Part shown: piece by piece, positions 1-9,222 of the stretch
Position numbering within the stretch: the stretch's first letter is position 1
Layout of the letters: each line of letters begins with the position of its first letter
Assembly: GCA_964545715.1 (NCBI GenBank)
Contig: CAZJHX010000133.1
Span: forward strand, 1 to 30,344
Direction: 5' to 3'
From: CAZJHX01 sp964545715
GTDB taxonomy: Bacteria > Myxococcota_A > UBA9042 > GCA-2863065
Length of the DNA stretch: 30,344 bases
Position numbers and translations under genes: made by a program
The notes under the pieces: model-generated
What the model saw: only the letters and a program-made list of their open reading frames with translations
Databases searched by the model: none
Told to the model about the DNA's origin: nothing

Positions 1-2110
1 GTCCGGATCCGCCGGGCACGCGTCACATGCGTCGCCCAGCAGGTCGGAGTCGGCGTTGGCCTGGTCCGCGTTTTCGATAAACGGGCAGTTGTCCACGTCC
101 GCGCAGTGTCCGTCCTTGTCGACATCGTCCGCCGCGTCGTTGGGACAGTCATCACACACGTCGCCTTTGCCGTCGTCGTCTGCGTCCGTCTGCTCGGTGT
201 TGGCTGTGCGCTCGCAGTTGTCCACGTCGCCGCAGATCGTGTCACTGTCCACGTCGTGGTCCGCGTCGTTGGGTCAGTCTTCTCACTCGTCGCCCAGCCC
301 GTCGCCGTCAGCGTCTTTCTGGTCGGGGTTGGCCGTGCCCTGGCAGTTGTCCACGTCGCCGCAGACCTCGTCCTTGTCCTTGTCGTTGTCCGGATCGTTG
401 TTGCACTGCTCGCACGCGTCACCCTTGCCGTCTTTGTCGTCGTCGGCCTGGTCGGGGTTGTAGGTGTTGGGGCAGTTGTCCAGGTCACCGCACAGCTCGT
501 CCTGGTCCTTGTCGTTGGCCGGATCGTTGGGGCAGGCGTCGCAGTCATCGCCGATATTGTCGGCGTCAAAGTCCTTCTGCTCGCCGTTGGCGATCTCGGG
601 GCAGTTGTCCACGTCCCCGCAGATCCCGTCCACGTCCTTGTCGTTGTCCGCGTCGTCGGGGCACGTATCGCACGCGTTGCCCAGCAGGTCGCCGTCCGAG
701 TTGGCCTGATCCGCGTTGGACTCATCCGGACAGTTGTCCAGATCGCCGCAGACCCCGTCCTCGTCCTTGTCGTTGTCCGCGTCTTTTTCGCACGCGTCAC
801 ACAGGTCGCCCACGCCGTCGCCGTCCGCGTCCGCCTGCACCGGGTTGGCGATCGCCGGGCAGTTGTCCACGTCCCCGCACTTCTCGTCGTCGTCCTGATC
901 GTTGCCCGCGTCGTTGGGGCACGCGTCGCACAGGTCGCCGATGCCGTCTTCGTCCACGTCCAGCTGACCCGGATCGGCCAGCCCCGGACACGTATCCAGG
1001 CTCTCGCACACGCCGTCCTCGTCCGCGTCGTTCAGCGGATCGCCAAGACACGCATCACACGCGTCGCCCACGCCGTCGTCGTCCGCGTCTTCCTGGTCCA
1101 CGTTGGAGGCGCCCGGGCAGTTGTCCACGTCGCCGCACAGCTTGTCGTTGTCCTGGTCGTTGTCCGGATCCAGCGGGCACGCATCACACACGTCGCCCAC
1201 GTTGTCCTTGTCCTGGTCCGCCTGATCGTCGTTGAAGATGTCCGGGCAGTTGTCGCCGTCGTCACACGCGCCGTCGCCGTCCTTGTCGCCGGTCTCGCCG
1301 GTCGGGCACGGGTCGCAGACATCGCCCAACGAGTCGCCGTCCGTGTCCTCCTGGTCCGGGTTGGCCTCGTCCGGGCAGTTGTCCACGTCGCCGCACACGC
1401 CGTCCCCGTCCAGATCGTTGTCCGGGTCGACCTTGCACAGGTCGCAGGCGTCGCCCACGCCGTCCTCGTCCTCGTCCTCCTGCAGCTCGTTGGCCACCGC
1501 CGGGCAGTTGTCCAGGTCGCCGCAGATCAGGTCCAGGTCCTCATCGTTGTTGGGGTCCGCCGGGCACGCATCGCACGCATCGCCAAACAGGTCGCCGTCG
1601 GTGTTCAGCTGGTCGGTGTTCTCCAGGCCGGGGCAGTTGTCCACGTCGTTGCACACCGAGTCCGCGTCCGGATCGTTGTCCGGATCCAGCGAGCACGTGT
1701 CGCATACGTTGCCCAGCCCGTCCTCGTCGTCATCCGCCTGATCGCCGTTTGGCACCTCCGCGCAGTTGTCCTCGTTAGCGCACAGCCCGTCCTCGTCCAT
1801 GTCGTCGTCCGCGTCCAGCGGGCACGTGTCACAGGCGTCGCCCAGCCCGTCGTTGTCCTGATCGGCCTGGTCCTGGTTGGGCACGCCTTCGCAGTTGTCC
1901 ACGTCGGCGCAGTGGCCGTCCGTGTCCGGGTCGTTCTCAGCGGTCTTGGGGCACGCGTCGCACAGGTCGCCCAGCTCGTCGTTGTCCTCGTTGGCCTGGT
2001 CGCTGTTTTCGATCAGCTTGCAGTTGTCCGGCCCGTCCAGCACGCCGTCGCCGTCGGTGTCCGCCACCTTGGGGTTGGTGCCGTGGTCTTTCTCTTTGAT
2101 GTTGGCGATG
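1..2110 (-). repeat. Tandem 129-bp (43-aa) TSP3 coding repeat
   Basis: The core CAGTTGTCC (the DNC codons on the minus strand) recurs on the plus strand at 86, 215, 344, 473, 602, 731, 860, 1118, 1247, 1376, 1505, 1634, 1763, 1892 and 2021. The position at 989 carries a diverged version. Every interval is exactly 129 bp or a multiple, so there are sixteen phase-locked units without a single indel. The unit reads roughly DxDGxCGDxDNCPxxxNPDQ followed by DxDxDGxGDxCDxCPxDxxND. Units differ by many substitutions, so this is an old array under selection for spacing, not a recent expansion. A shorter TSP3-like stretch without the full Cys pattern precedes it at about 2030-2160. Confidence 0.93.
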
Positions 2111-2844
2111 CCGTCGCCGTCCAGGTCGTCGTCCTGCTTGTCGGCGATGCCGTCCTCATCCTCGTCGTTGCGCACCAGCACCTGGACCGTCTTCTCGGTG
2201 GTGAGCCCGCCCGCGCCCGCGCCTGCGCTCGGCAGCGAGTCGTCGGTGGCGATAAACACCATCTCGACGATCTTCTGACCCTCGTCCACATTCGCCACCC
2301 CGTAGTCGGGCGTCCAGGTCAGCGTCTTGCCCTCGAAGGTCGCGCCCTCGGGGATCGTGTCCGCCGAGATCGTCACGTTGTCGTCGTCCGGATCGGTCGC
2401 GCTCAGCGTGAACTCCAGTGTGCCGCCCTCGGTCACAAACTGGTCGTCCAGCGGGCCGAACTTGGGCGGCGAGCCCTCCACAACCGTGTCCGTGGTCGTG
2501 TCCCCGCCGCAGTCCTCGACCTCGGACCAGATCAACGGCGAGCCCTCAGGATCGCAGGCCTGACAGGGGTCGTCCGGCTTGGTGTCGCCGGGCAGATAGC
2601 ACTTGCCGCCGATATGACAGCGGTTGTCCGCCACGTCGGTTACGCACTTGTTGTTGGCTGTGTCGCACAGGTCCTCTGTGCAGCTGAGGCCGTCGTCGCA
2701 GTCCGCGTTCTCTGTACACGTGACCGGCTCGTCCTTGGTGTCTGTCTCTTCCTTAGGCGGCTCCGGCGGGACCGTGATCGACCCACACGCCGCAGCCAGG
2801 GCCACAAACACGACAATTGAACCAAAGCGCTCCAACATCGACAT
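1..2844 (-). CDS. TSP3-repeat, cysteine-rich surface lipoprotein (3' end beyond window; two in-frame UGA)
   Basis: The start is the ATG at 2844, preceded by GGGAGGAG (2848-2855); a GTG at 2868 lies upstream of that site and is rejected. Residues 1-21 form a lipoprotein signal ending LAAAC, so the protein is probably lipidated and surface- or periplasm-facing. Next come a Cys-rich segment (about 40-115), an Ig/cadherin-like domain (about 125-230), and DxDxDG-rich TSP3 repeats with about four Cys per 43-residue unit, a calcium-binding design. From the start, 853 codons are open. Then UGA occurs at 283-285 and 274-276, exactly where the two Cys of a CDxC motif are expected. The same frame stays open with intact repeats to base 1 (948 codons in all). 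Whether translation passes the UGAs is unknown; if not, the product ends at 283. No enzymatic function is visible. The family call is secure; the true C-terminus is not. Confidence 0.88.
274..285 (-). other. Two in-frame UGA codons replacing a CxxC pair
   Basis: On the minus strand the codons are GAG TGA GAA GAC TGA CCC AAC GAC. Sister units have GCG TGC GAC GCG TGC CCC AAC GAC or close variants. The reading is therefore GDE*ED*PND against GDxCDxCPND, with both UGAs on conserved cysteines. Repeat phase is unchanged on both sides (anchors at 215 and 344 are 129 bp apart), so no frameshift explains it. Against the consensus, most differences in this stretch are G to T on the plus strand, which a local sequence error could also give. 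I see no convincing bacterial SECIS hairpin downstream; only a short CCAC-GAC-GTGG stem is present. Confidence 0.6.
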
Positions 2845-3064
2845 AGACTCCTCCCACAAGGCGGGCACAATCTACCAAATCAGCGCTCTAAACGACACTT
2901 CTGCCGCGGACTGAGGCCCATTGGCAAGCGCCGGTCGCGGCGAGGCCGGGTCAGCCCGCGCTCACGTACCTTGCCCGTAGCACCACTATGGGCTGCGGCA
3001 CGTTCCCGCGGCCTGACCGCGGCCTCACCACGCCGACGCGGTGCCAATGAACCTCAGCCCGCGG
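2845..3064 (-). other. Gap between the DsbA-like and TSP3 lipoprotein genes
   Basis: This non-coding 220 bp probably holds the TSP3 gene's leader and promoter. No convincing -35/-10 pair was found. Two direct copies of CCGCGGCCT lie at 3006-3014 and 3017-3025, close to the end of the upstream gene. No terminator with a T tract is visible. Confidence 0.4.
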
Positions 3065-5263
3065 CTACTTCAGAAAGGTCTTCCTTATCGCGTCTGCGAG
3101 GGCGGATGTGTCGCGAGACGAGCCCTGCCACAGTCGACCGTTGATGAACAGACTCGGTGTCCCGCGCACGCCGGCTTTGCGCCCCTCCTGCATGTCCAGC
3201 GCCAGCATGTCGCGCACGGTGTCGCCCTTCATGTCTTTTTCAAAGCGCCGCGTCTTCAGCCGGGCCTTGCGCGCCAGGGGCAAAAAGCTCTCGGGTGTCA
3301 GGTTGCGCGCGTCCTCGTACAGCAGGTCGTGCATGGCGCCAAACTTGTTTTGCTTGTGCGCCGCCAGCGCCGCCCGCGCCGCCCGGTCCGCCTGCTTGTG
3401 AAAGGCCAGCGGAAACTGCTTGAAGACCACGCGCACCTTGCCCGGCAGCGCCGAGATCAGCCCGCGGACCTGCGCGTCCAGCCGCTTGCAGAACGGGCAC
3501 TGATAGTCGCTGAACACCGTGACCGTCACCTTGGCGTTTTTGGGTCCAAACGCCGGCCGCCCCTTCAGCGTGAAGGTGTGCACCTCATCTTTCAGCGCCG
3601 AGAAGGTCTTGCCGCCGGAGATCGTCTTCTCATAGACCTTGCTGCGCGGGGTGCCGCTCTCAGCCAGCGCGCGGGCCTTGACCAGCTCTTCGTCGATCAG
3701 CGCCTTGAACCGCTCAAACGGCTGCGCGCCGCGCATGGACCGCCCGTTGATAAAGAAGTTGGGCGTGCCGCGGGCGTTGACCGATCCCGCCAGCGCCTGG
3801 TCTGCGTTGATGCGCGGGTCGTATCGCTTGGCGCCGGCGTCAAAGGCCTTGGTGAAGCGGCGCGTATGCAGCCCGAGCTTCTCCGCCATGGCGAGAAAGT
3901 TGTCGCGGGTCAAGTTGCGCTGCTGCTCAAACAGGAGGTCGTGCATCTGCCAGAACTTGCCCTGCTCCTGCGCTGCCATCGACGCCCACGCCGCCGCACG
4001 CGCTTGTTTGTGAAAGGGCAGGGGGTTGTGCTTGAAGACCAGCCGCACGTCTTTGCCGTACGTCTTTTCGATCTGCTTCAGCGTCGGCACCACGCGGCTG
4101 CAGAAGGGGCATTGAAACTCCGAGAACTCCACGATGGTCACCAGCGCGTCCGCCGGCCCGACCGCCGCGTCCGCCGCTGACACGGGCACCTTCCAGACCT
4201 CCTTGCTCCCCGTCGCAGGCGGCCGTGTTGGGCGGGTCGCCTTGGGCGGGGCCGTTTTTGGTGGGTCTTTGCCGTGAATGAGCGTGTCCACGTAGCGCTG
4301 GGAGTTGCGGGCGGCCAGGACCTCGTGCAGTCGCGCCCGTGACGTGCCTTTCTCGAGCTCGGCGCGCGCGTTGGCGATAGCGGCGTCGATCTCCTTGACA
4401 AAGCGGTCGAACGGCTGCGCACCGCTGAGGTGCTTGCCGTTGATGAAGAAGCCGGGGGTTCCGCGTGCGCCCAGGGCGGTGGCGGTGGCCATCTGCCGCC
4501 GGATGTGCGCCTCGGTCCCGGGCTCGTCCATGTCCTCGACAAACCGCGTCGTGTCCAGGTTCAGCTCGCGCGCAAACGTGACGAACTGCTCTCGGGTGAG
4601 GTTGCGCTGGTGTTCAAACAGCTTCTCGCGCATGTCGAAAAACCTGCCCTGGCGGTGCGCTGCCAATGCCGCTCGTGCCGCCGGAAGCGCCTGTTTGTGA
4701 AACGCCAGCGGGTTGTGCATGAAGACAAAACGCACTTGAGCTGGATAGTGCTCCGCCAGCTGCTTGAGCGTGGGCTGCACACGCTTGCAGAACGGGCACT
4801 GAAAGTCGGAGAACTCCACCACGGTGACCAGCGCGTCGGTCGGCCCAAAGGCCGGATAGCTGAAGCCCAGCCCGCGGCTGAGGCACTCGGTGGAGCGGGC
4901 GCCCACCTCTTTGAGCGACTCGATCGCCGTGGCCGTCCCCTTGCGCGCCTCGTCCATCAGCTCGCGCGTGTCGGCCAGCTCTACCCAATAGCGGCAGGCC
5001 AACGGCTCGCGGTCCATGCGGTCCAGGGTGCGGGCGATCGACACGTCGATCAGCGGCGACCAGGCCAGCTCGCGAGCCAACTCAAACGCGGTCAGGGCCT
5101 CGCCCCACCGGGACGCGGCAAAGTGCGTCGTGCCTTTGTCAAACGCGGCGACCGCGCGCGCCTGCATGTCGCCGGCGGTCTGTTGCGGCGGCCTTGCAGT
5201 GGCGCAGCCGATCAGCGTGATGAGCGCGAGTCCGAAGATTCTCATGGGTGTGAACGTTGCCAT
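3065..5263 (-). CDS. Lipoprotein with three tandem DsbA-like thioredoxin domains
   Basis: A 732-residue lipoprotein. The signal ends LIGC (Cys20), so it is probably membrane-anchored in the periplasm or at the surface. Residues about 31-130 are helical and TPR-like. Three DsbA/Thioredoxin_4-type domains follow, each with a CPFC redox motif (C156/C159, C385/C388, C589/C592) and a cis-Pro loop (GTPGFFING, GTPNFFING, GTPSLFING). A Pro/Lys-rich linker (about 333-356) separates domains 1 and 2. Family role: thiol-disulfide exchange in secreted proteins, as oxidase or isomerase; direction cannot be read from sequence. Typical DsbA proteins have one such domain, so the triple fusion is unusual. The next gene downstream on this strand encodes a very Cys-rich TSP3 lipoprotein, a plausible client. 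The start at 5263 gives a normal signal length; an ATG at 5245 is also possible, and neither has a clear Shine-Dalgarno. The divergent ABC-F gene begins only 32 bp away. Confidence 0.9.
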   Translation of the reverse strand: MATFTPMRIFGLALITLIGCATARPPQQTAGDMQARAVAAFDKGTTHFAASRWGEALTAFELARELAWSPLIDVSIARTLDRMDREPLACRYWVELADTRELMDEARKGTATAIESLKEVGARSTECLSRGLGFSYPAFGPTDALVTVVEFSDFQCPFCKRVQPTLKQLAEHYPAQVRFVFMHNPLAFHKQALPAARAALAAHRQGRFFDMREKLFEHQRNLTREQFVTFARELNLDTTRFVEDMDEPGTEAHIRRQMATATALGARGTPGFFINGKHLSGAQPFDRFVKEIDAAIANARAELEKGTSRARLHEVLAARNSQRYVDTLIHGKDPPKTAPPKATRPTRPPATGSKEVWKVPVSAADAAVGPADALVTIVEFSEFQCPFCSRVVPTLKQIEKTYGKDVRLVFKHNPLPFHKQARAAAWASMAAQEQGKFWQMHDLLFEQQRNLTRDNFLAMAEKLGLHTRRFTKAFDAGAKRYDPRINADQALAGSVNARGTPNFFINGRSMRGAQPFERFKALIDEELVKARALAESGTPRSKVYEKTISGGKTFSALKDEVHTFTLKGRPAFGPKNAKVTVTVFSDYQCPFCKRLDAQVRGLISALPGKVRVVFKQFPLAFHKQADRAARAALAAHKQNKFGAMHDLLYEDARNLTPESFLPLARKARLKTRRFEKDMKGDTVRDMLALDMQEGRKAGVRGTPSLFINGRLWQGSSRDTSALADAIRKTFLK

Positions 5264-5295
5264 AGCTGATCACTAACTGCTAACGGGTACAGATC

Positions 5296-7176
5296 ATGCC
5301 TGCGCCCGACAACGTTCTGAGCCTGACCGACCTGCACAAGTCCTATGGGGACCGTGTGATTTTGGACGGCGTGACGTTTGGGCTGGACCGCGGCGCCAAG
5401 CTGGGCCTGATCGGCGCCAACGGGGCCGGCAAGTCGACGCTGCTCAAGATGATCGCGGGGTTGGACACCCCCGACGCCGGGACCGTGGTGGTGCGCGGAG
5501 AGTGCAAGGTCGTGTTTTTGGCGCAGGAGCCGGTGTTGAAGCCCGGCGCCACGGCCCGAGAGGTGCTGCGCGAGCCCATGCGGGAGGTCATCGAGGCGGT
5601 CGACGCGTGCGATCACGAGCGCGTGGAGCAGCTGGGCGGCTGGGACTGGGAGCATCGGCTGGAGCGGGCGGCGTCGCAGGCGGGCGTCGCGGATCTGGAG
5701 ATGAACGTGGACACGATGAGCGGCGGACAGCGCAAGCGCGTGGCTCTGGCCCGGATGGTCCTATCCAACGCCGACATCATCCTGCTGGACGAGCCGACCA
5801 ACCATATCGACACCGCCACCAGCGACTGGCTGGAGCGCTGGCTGGCCAATACGGACGCCACGATCATCGTCGTGACGCACGATCGCTACTTTCTGGATCT
5901 GGTCGTGGACCGCATGGCGGAGGTGCGCGACGGCGAGCTGCGTACGTACCGGGGCGGTTACACCGACTATCTGGAGGCGCGCGCTATCGAAGAAGAGCAC
6001 CGCAAGGTGGTGCAAAAGCGCAGGCTGCAGATCCTCAAAAACGAGCTGGCGTGGGCGCGCCGGTCCCCCAAGGCGCGCACGACCAAGTCCAAGGCGCGGC
6101 TGGACCGCATCGACGACGCCAAAGCCGAGCAGCGTCGTCTGAAGGTGGAGGCGCTGGTCGCCGACTTCAAGTTCGGCAAGCCGCCCAAGCTGGGCAAGAC
6201 GATCTTGGAGCTGACAAGCGTGTTCAAGGGCTACGACATGCCCTTGATCGAGAACCTGTCGCTGATTTTGCGCAAGGGCGAGCGCTTCGGGATTTTGGGG
6301 CCCAACGGCTGCGGCAAGAGCACGCTGCTGAAGATGTGCGCGCAGGTGCTGGAGGTGGACAGCGGCACGCTCAAGCATGGCCCGCACACCAAGATCGCGT
6401 GGCTGGACCAGGAGCGCAGCATCCTCAAGCCCAACGACACGGTCAAGGGCACGCTGCTGCCGTCGGGCGGTGACTTTGTGTTTCCGCAGGGCCATCGCCT
6501 GCATGTGACCGGATGGCTGAGCCGGTTTGCGTTTCCCACGCAGATGCACGGCATGAAGGTCAGCAGCTTGAGCGGTGGTGAGCGCAACCGGCTGGCGATC
6601 GCGCGGCTGCTGCTGGAGGACGCCAACCTGCTGCTGTTGGACGAGCCGACCAACGACATCGATCTGGTCACGCTGAACGTGCTGGAAGAGGCGCTGGTAG
6701 AGTTTCAGGGCTGCGTGCTGGTGGTCAGCCACGACCGCTTCTTCCTGGACAAGATCGCCACGGCGGTGATCGCCTTTGAGCAGGGCGCGGACGGCCCGGA
6801 AGTGACGGTGGTGCAGGGCGACTACACAAACTATCAGCGGGTGAGCACACAGCGGCTGGAGGCGGCGCGGCAGGCGGCTGCGGTGGTGCGCGAGGCGGAG
6901 AAGAAGGCGGCCCGGGCGCAGGCGGTTGCGGCCCCCAAGCGCAAGGGCTTGAGCTACAAAGAGCGGCAGGAGCTGGAGCAGATCGAGGCTCGCATCGAGG
7001 CGCTGGACGTCGAGATCGAGCAGCTGTCGGCGCAGCTGGCGGATCCCACGGTGTGGTCCGCGGAGCATGCGCGGGCGCTGGAGCTGGACAAGACATTAAA
7101 CGCGGCGCGAGCGGAGTCCGAGGGGCTCTATCCCCGGTGGGAGGCGCTGATGGCGATCGACGAGGAGGCTGGATGA
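5296..7176 (+). CDS. uup: ABC-F family ATPase, Uup-like
   Basis: A soluble 626-residue twin-cassette ATPase without membrane domains. Cassette 1 has Walker A GANGAGKS (40-47), signature MSGGQ (141-145), Walker B ending LLDEP near 166 and the switch His at 195. Cassette 2 has GPNGCGKS (335-342), LSGGE (425-429), LLLLDEP near 450 and a switch His at 479. A charged linker of about 230-290 joins them. A C-terminal coiled coil (about 550-620) marks the Uup branch. ABC-F proteins act on ribosomes; Uup has also been tied to DNA branch processing and transposon excision. The symbol is by resemblance only. No Shine-Dalgarno precedes the ATG and the divergent gene starts 32 bp away, so the transcript may be leaderless or nearly so. 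Its stop overlaps the next gene's start (ATGA at 7173-7176), implying translational coupling. Confidence 0.92.
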   Translation: MPAPDNVLSLTDLHKSYGDRVILDGVTFGLDRGAKLGLIGANGAGKSTLLKMIAGLDTPDAGTVVVRGECKVVFLAQEPVLKPGATAREVLREPMREVIEAVDACDHERVEQLGGWDWEHRLERAASQAGVADLEMNVDTMSGGQRKRVALARMVLSNADIILLDEPTNHIDTATSDWLERWLANTDATIIVVTHDRYFLDLVVDRMAEVRDGELRTYRGGYTDYLEARAIEEEHRKVVQKRRLQILKNELAWARRSPKARTTKSKARLDRIDDAKAEQRRLKVEALVADFKFGKPPKLGKTILELTSVFKGYDMPLIENLSLILRKGERFGILGPNGCGKSTLLKMCAQVLEVDSGTLKHGPHTKIAWLDQERSILKPNDTVKGTLLPSGGDFVFPQGHRLHVTGWLSRFAFPTQMHGMKVSSLSGGERNRLAIARLLLEDANLLLLDEPTNDIDLVTLNVLEEALVEFQGCVLVVSHDRFFLDKIATAVIAFEQGADGPEVTVVQGDYTNYQRVSTQRLEAARQAAAVVREAEKKAARAQAVAAPKRKGLSYKERQELEQIEARIEALDVEIEQLSAQLADPTVWSAEHARALELDKTLNAARAESEGLYPRWEALMAIDEEAG

Positions 7177-9200
7177 TCGGCGGCAGAGTTTTGGCGGTGT
7201 GCGTGGTGCTTGGGCTGGCGGGGACGGCGGGGACGGCGGGGGCGCTGGACCCCTTCACCCCGTATGACAACACGCGGACCGAGGCGGTGGGGCAGACGGC
7301 GATCTCGCCCGACGGCAAGCACGTGGCGTACTCGCTGTATGTGCAGCGCGAGCCGTTCAAAGACGATGACGGCAGCGCCTGGCGACAGCTGCATGTGGTG
7401 GATAAGTCGGGGCGCAATCGGCCGTTCGTCAGTGGGGCGGTCGGCATCGGCGGCATCCAGTGGACGCCCGACGGCAAGGCGATCGCGTTTTTGAAAAACA
7501 AGGGGCTGCACCTCATCCCGATCGACGGTGGCGAGGCGGAAGAGCTCATGACGCCCACGGGGGGCATCACGCGGTACTCCTTTAGCCCGGACGGCAAATA
7601 CGTGGCCTATCTGACGCGGGTGAAGGGCGACAACGGCGCGGGTGACGCGCGTGGCAAGGGCTTTGACCAGGAGATCTACGAAGAGGACCGCGGGCGCACG
7701 GCGGCGTTTGTGGCCGAGGTGCGCGGCGACGCGGAGCCGATGAAGGTGGCCGTGGAGGGCGTGGCCAAGACGATCGCGTGGAGCCCCAAGGGCTACAAGC
7801 TGGCGATCAGCGTGGCGGCGACGCCGATGGTCGACGACCACTACATGAAGCAGAAGGTGGAGATCTACGACGCCAAGACCGGCAAGCGGACGGCGCGCAT
7901 CGACAACCCGGGCAAGCTGGGCCAGGTGGCGTGGGCGCCGGACGGCAAGCGGCTGGCGCTGGTGTCGGCGGCGGACATTCACGATCCGCGGGCGGGCCGG
8001 ATCCTGGTCGCGCCGGTCAAAGGCGGCAAGGGCAAGCTGCTGCTGCTGGACTACATGGGCACGGTCAACAGCATCGCGTGGCGGTCCAAGGACACGATCG
8101 TGTACGTGGCGGACCAGGGCGTCTCGACGCTGATCGGCGAGATCAAGGCCGACGGCTCCGGCCAGAAGACCCACGTGGCGCCCGGCGTGCGGCCGTTTTC
8201 GGGGATCACGCTGGCGGCTGACGGCAAGACCTATGCGACGGCGGGCGAAGACGCCAAGGCCCCGCGCGAGGTGTATCGGGGCGCGCTGGACGGCGAGGCG
8301 CCCAAGCGGCTGACCAACCACAACCCGTGGATCAAACAGCGGCTGCTGGGCGCGCAGGAGGTGGTCACGTTCAAAGCGCGGGACGGCCTGCTGTTGCAGG
8401 GTATTTTGATCAAGCCGGTGGGCTACAAAGCGGGGCAACGATATCCGCTGGTGATGCAGGTGCACGGCGGCCCGGAGTCTCATGTGCGCAACGGGTGGGT
8501 GACGCGCTACTCCCTGCTGGGTCAGGTGGGCGCCAACCGCGGCTTTGCCGTCTTCTACCCCAACTATCGCGGCAGCACGGCGCGGGGCGTGGCGTTTTCA
8601 AAGCGCGGTCAGGCCGACGCGGCCGGCGGTGAGTTTGACGATCTGGTCGACGCGGTGAATCACCTTGTGCGCATCGGCCTGGTCGACGCGGACAAGGTGG
8701 GCATTACCGGCGGGTCCTACGGCGGCTACGCGACGGCGTGGGCGGCCACCAAGCAGACCAAGCACTTTGCGGCCGGCGTGATGTTTGTGGGCATCAGCAA
8801 CAAGGTCTCCAAGGCGGGCACCACGGACATCCCCAACGAAGAGTTTCTGGTGCACACCCGCAAGCGCCCCTGGCACAACTGGAAGTGGTTTTTGGAGCGC
8901 AGCCCGATCTACTACGTCCAGCAGGCGCGCACCCCGCTGCTGATCGCGCACGGCCGCGAGGATCCGCGCGTCAACAAGGGCCAGGCGATGGAGCTTTATC
9001 GGCACTTGAAGGTGCTGGGCAAGACCGCTGTGCGCCTGGTCTTCTACAACGGCGAGGGCCACGGAAACCGCCGCGCCGCGTCCAGGCTGGACTTCAACCT
9101 GCGCCTGCTGCGGTGGATGGAGCATTATCTGACGGGCACGCCGGATCAGAAGAAGGCGCTGCCGCCCAAGGGCATCGACTACGAGAAGGTCTGGAAGTAG
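7173..9200 (+). CDS. Secreted S9 prolyl-oligopeptidase-family peptidase
   Basis: A 675-residue exported serine peptidase. The start at 7173 is chosen because GGAGG (7164-7168) precedes it, it overlaps the previous stop, and it opens a signal peptide (hydrophobic residues about 5-22, cleavage likely near AGA-LD). Residues about 25-390 form a TolB/WD-like beta-propeller with repeated SPDGK or APDGK blade motifs. The C-terminal alpha/beta hydrolase has the oxyanion stretch QVHGGPE, nucleophile Ser515 in GGSYGGY, Asp597 in HGREDPR and His630 in GEGHGN, a complete S9C-type triad. Family role: release of dipeptides or acyl-amino acids from short peptides, here probably in the periplasm. Coupling to an ABC-F ATPase gives no obvious functional link. 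It converges on the DUF4143 gene, leaving 22 bp with no visible terminator. Confidence 0.93.
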   Translation: MIGGRVLAVCVVLGLAGTAGTAGALDPFTPYDNTRTEAVGQTAISPDGKHVAYSLYVQREPFKDDDGSAWRQLHVVDKSGRNRPFVSGAVGIGGIQWTPDGKAIAFLKNKGLHLIPIDGGEAEELMTPTGGITRYSFSPDGKYVAYLTRVKGDNGAGDARGKGFDQEIYEEDRGRTAAFVAEVRGDAEPMKVAVEGVAKTIAWSPKGYKLAISVAATPMVDDHYMKQKVEIYDAKTGKRTARIDNPGKLGQVAWAPDGKRLALVSAADIHDPRAGRILVAPVKGGKGKLLLLDYMGTVNSIAWRSKDTIVYVADQGVSTLIGEIKADGSGQKTHVAPGVRPFSGITLAADGKTYATAGEDAKAPREVYRGALDGEAPKRLTNHNPWIKQRLLGAQEVVTFKARDGLLLQGILIKPVGYKAGQRYPLVMQVHGGPESHVRNGWVTRYSLLGQVGANRGFAVFYPNYRGSTARGVAFSKRGQADAAGGEFDDLVDAVNHLVRIGLVDADKVGITGGSYGGYATAWAATKQTKHFAAGVMFVGISNKVSKAGTTDIPNEEFLVHTRKRPWHNWKWFLERSPIYYVQQARTPLLIAHGREDPRVNKGQAMELYRHLKVLGKTAVRLVFYNGEGHGNRRAASRLDFNLRLLRWMEHYLTGTPDQKKALPPKGIDYEKVWK

Positions 9201-9222
9201 CGCGCCGCGTTGCTCGCCCCCC

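Noticed and set aside
240..275. Possible bacterial SECIS hairpin after the second UGA
   Set aside because: Only CCAC-GAC-GTGG pairs cleanly and the loop lacks the expected G/U features. It is too weak to list as a feature.
1..2110. CRISPR-like array because of regular spacing
   Set aside because: The 129-bp units are diverged coding repeats in one frame, not identical short repeats with unique spacers.
106..2820. Long plus-strand open frame (904 codons) across the TSP3 region
   Set aside because: It is antisense to the repeat gene and reads as Val/Ala/Arg-rich low complexity imposed by GTC-rich repeats. It has no family resemblance and no ribosome site; the minus strand has the signal peptide and TSP3 motifs.
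3006..3025. Terminator between the DsbA-like and TSP3 genes
   Set aside because: CCGCGGCCT is a direct repeat whose CCGCGG cores are self-complementary; there is no extended stem and no T tract.
3041..4180. Plus-strand open frame of 379 codons over the DsbA-like gene
   Set aside because: It is antisense to three intact CPFC domains and shows no recognisable protein features.
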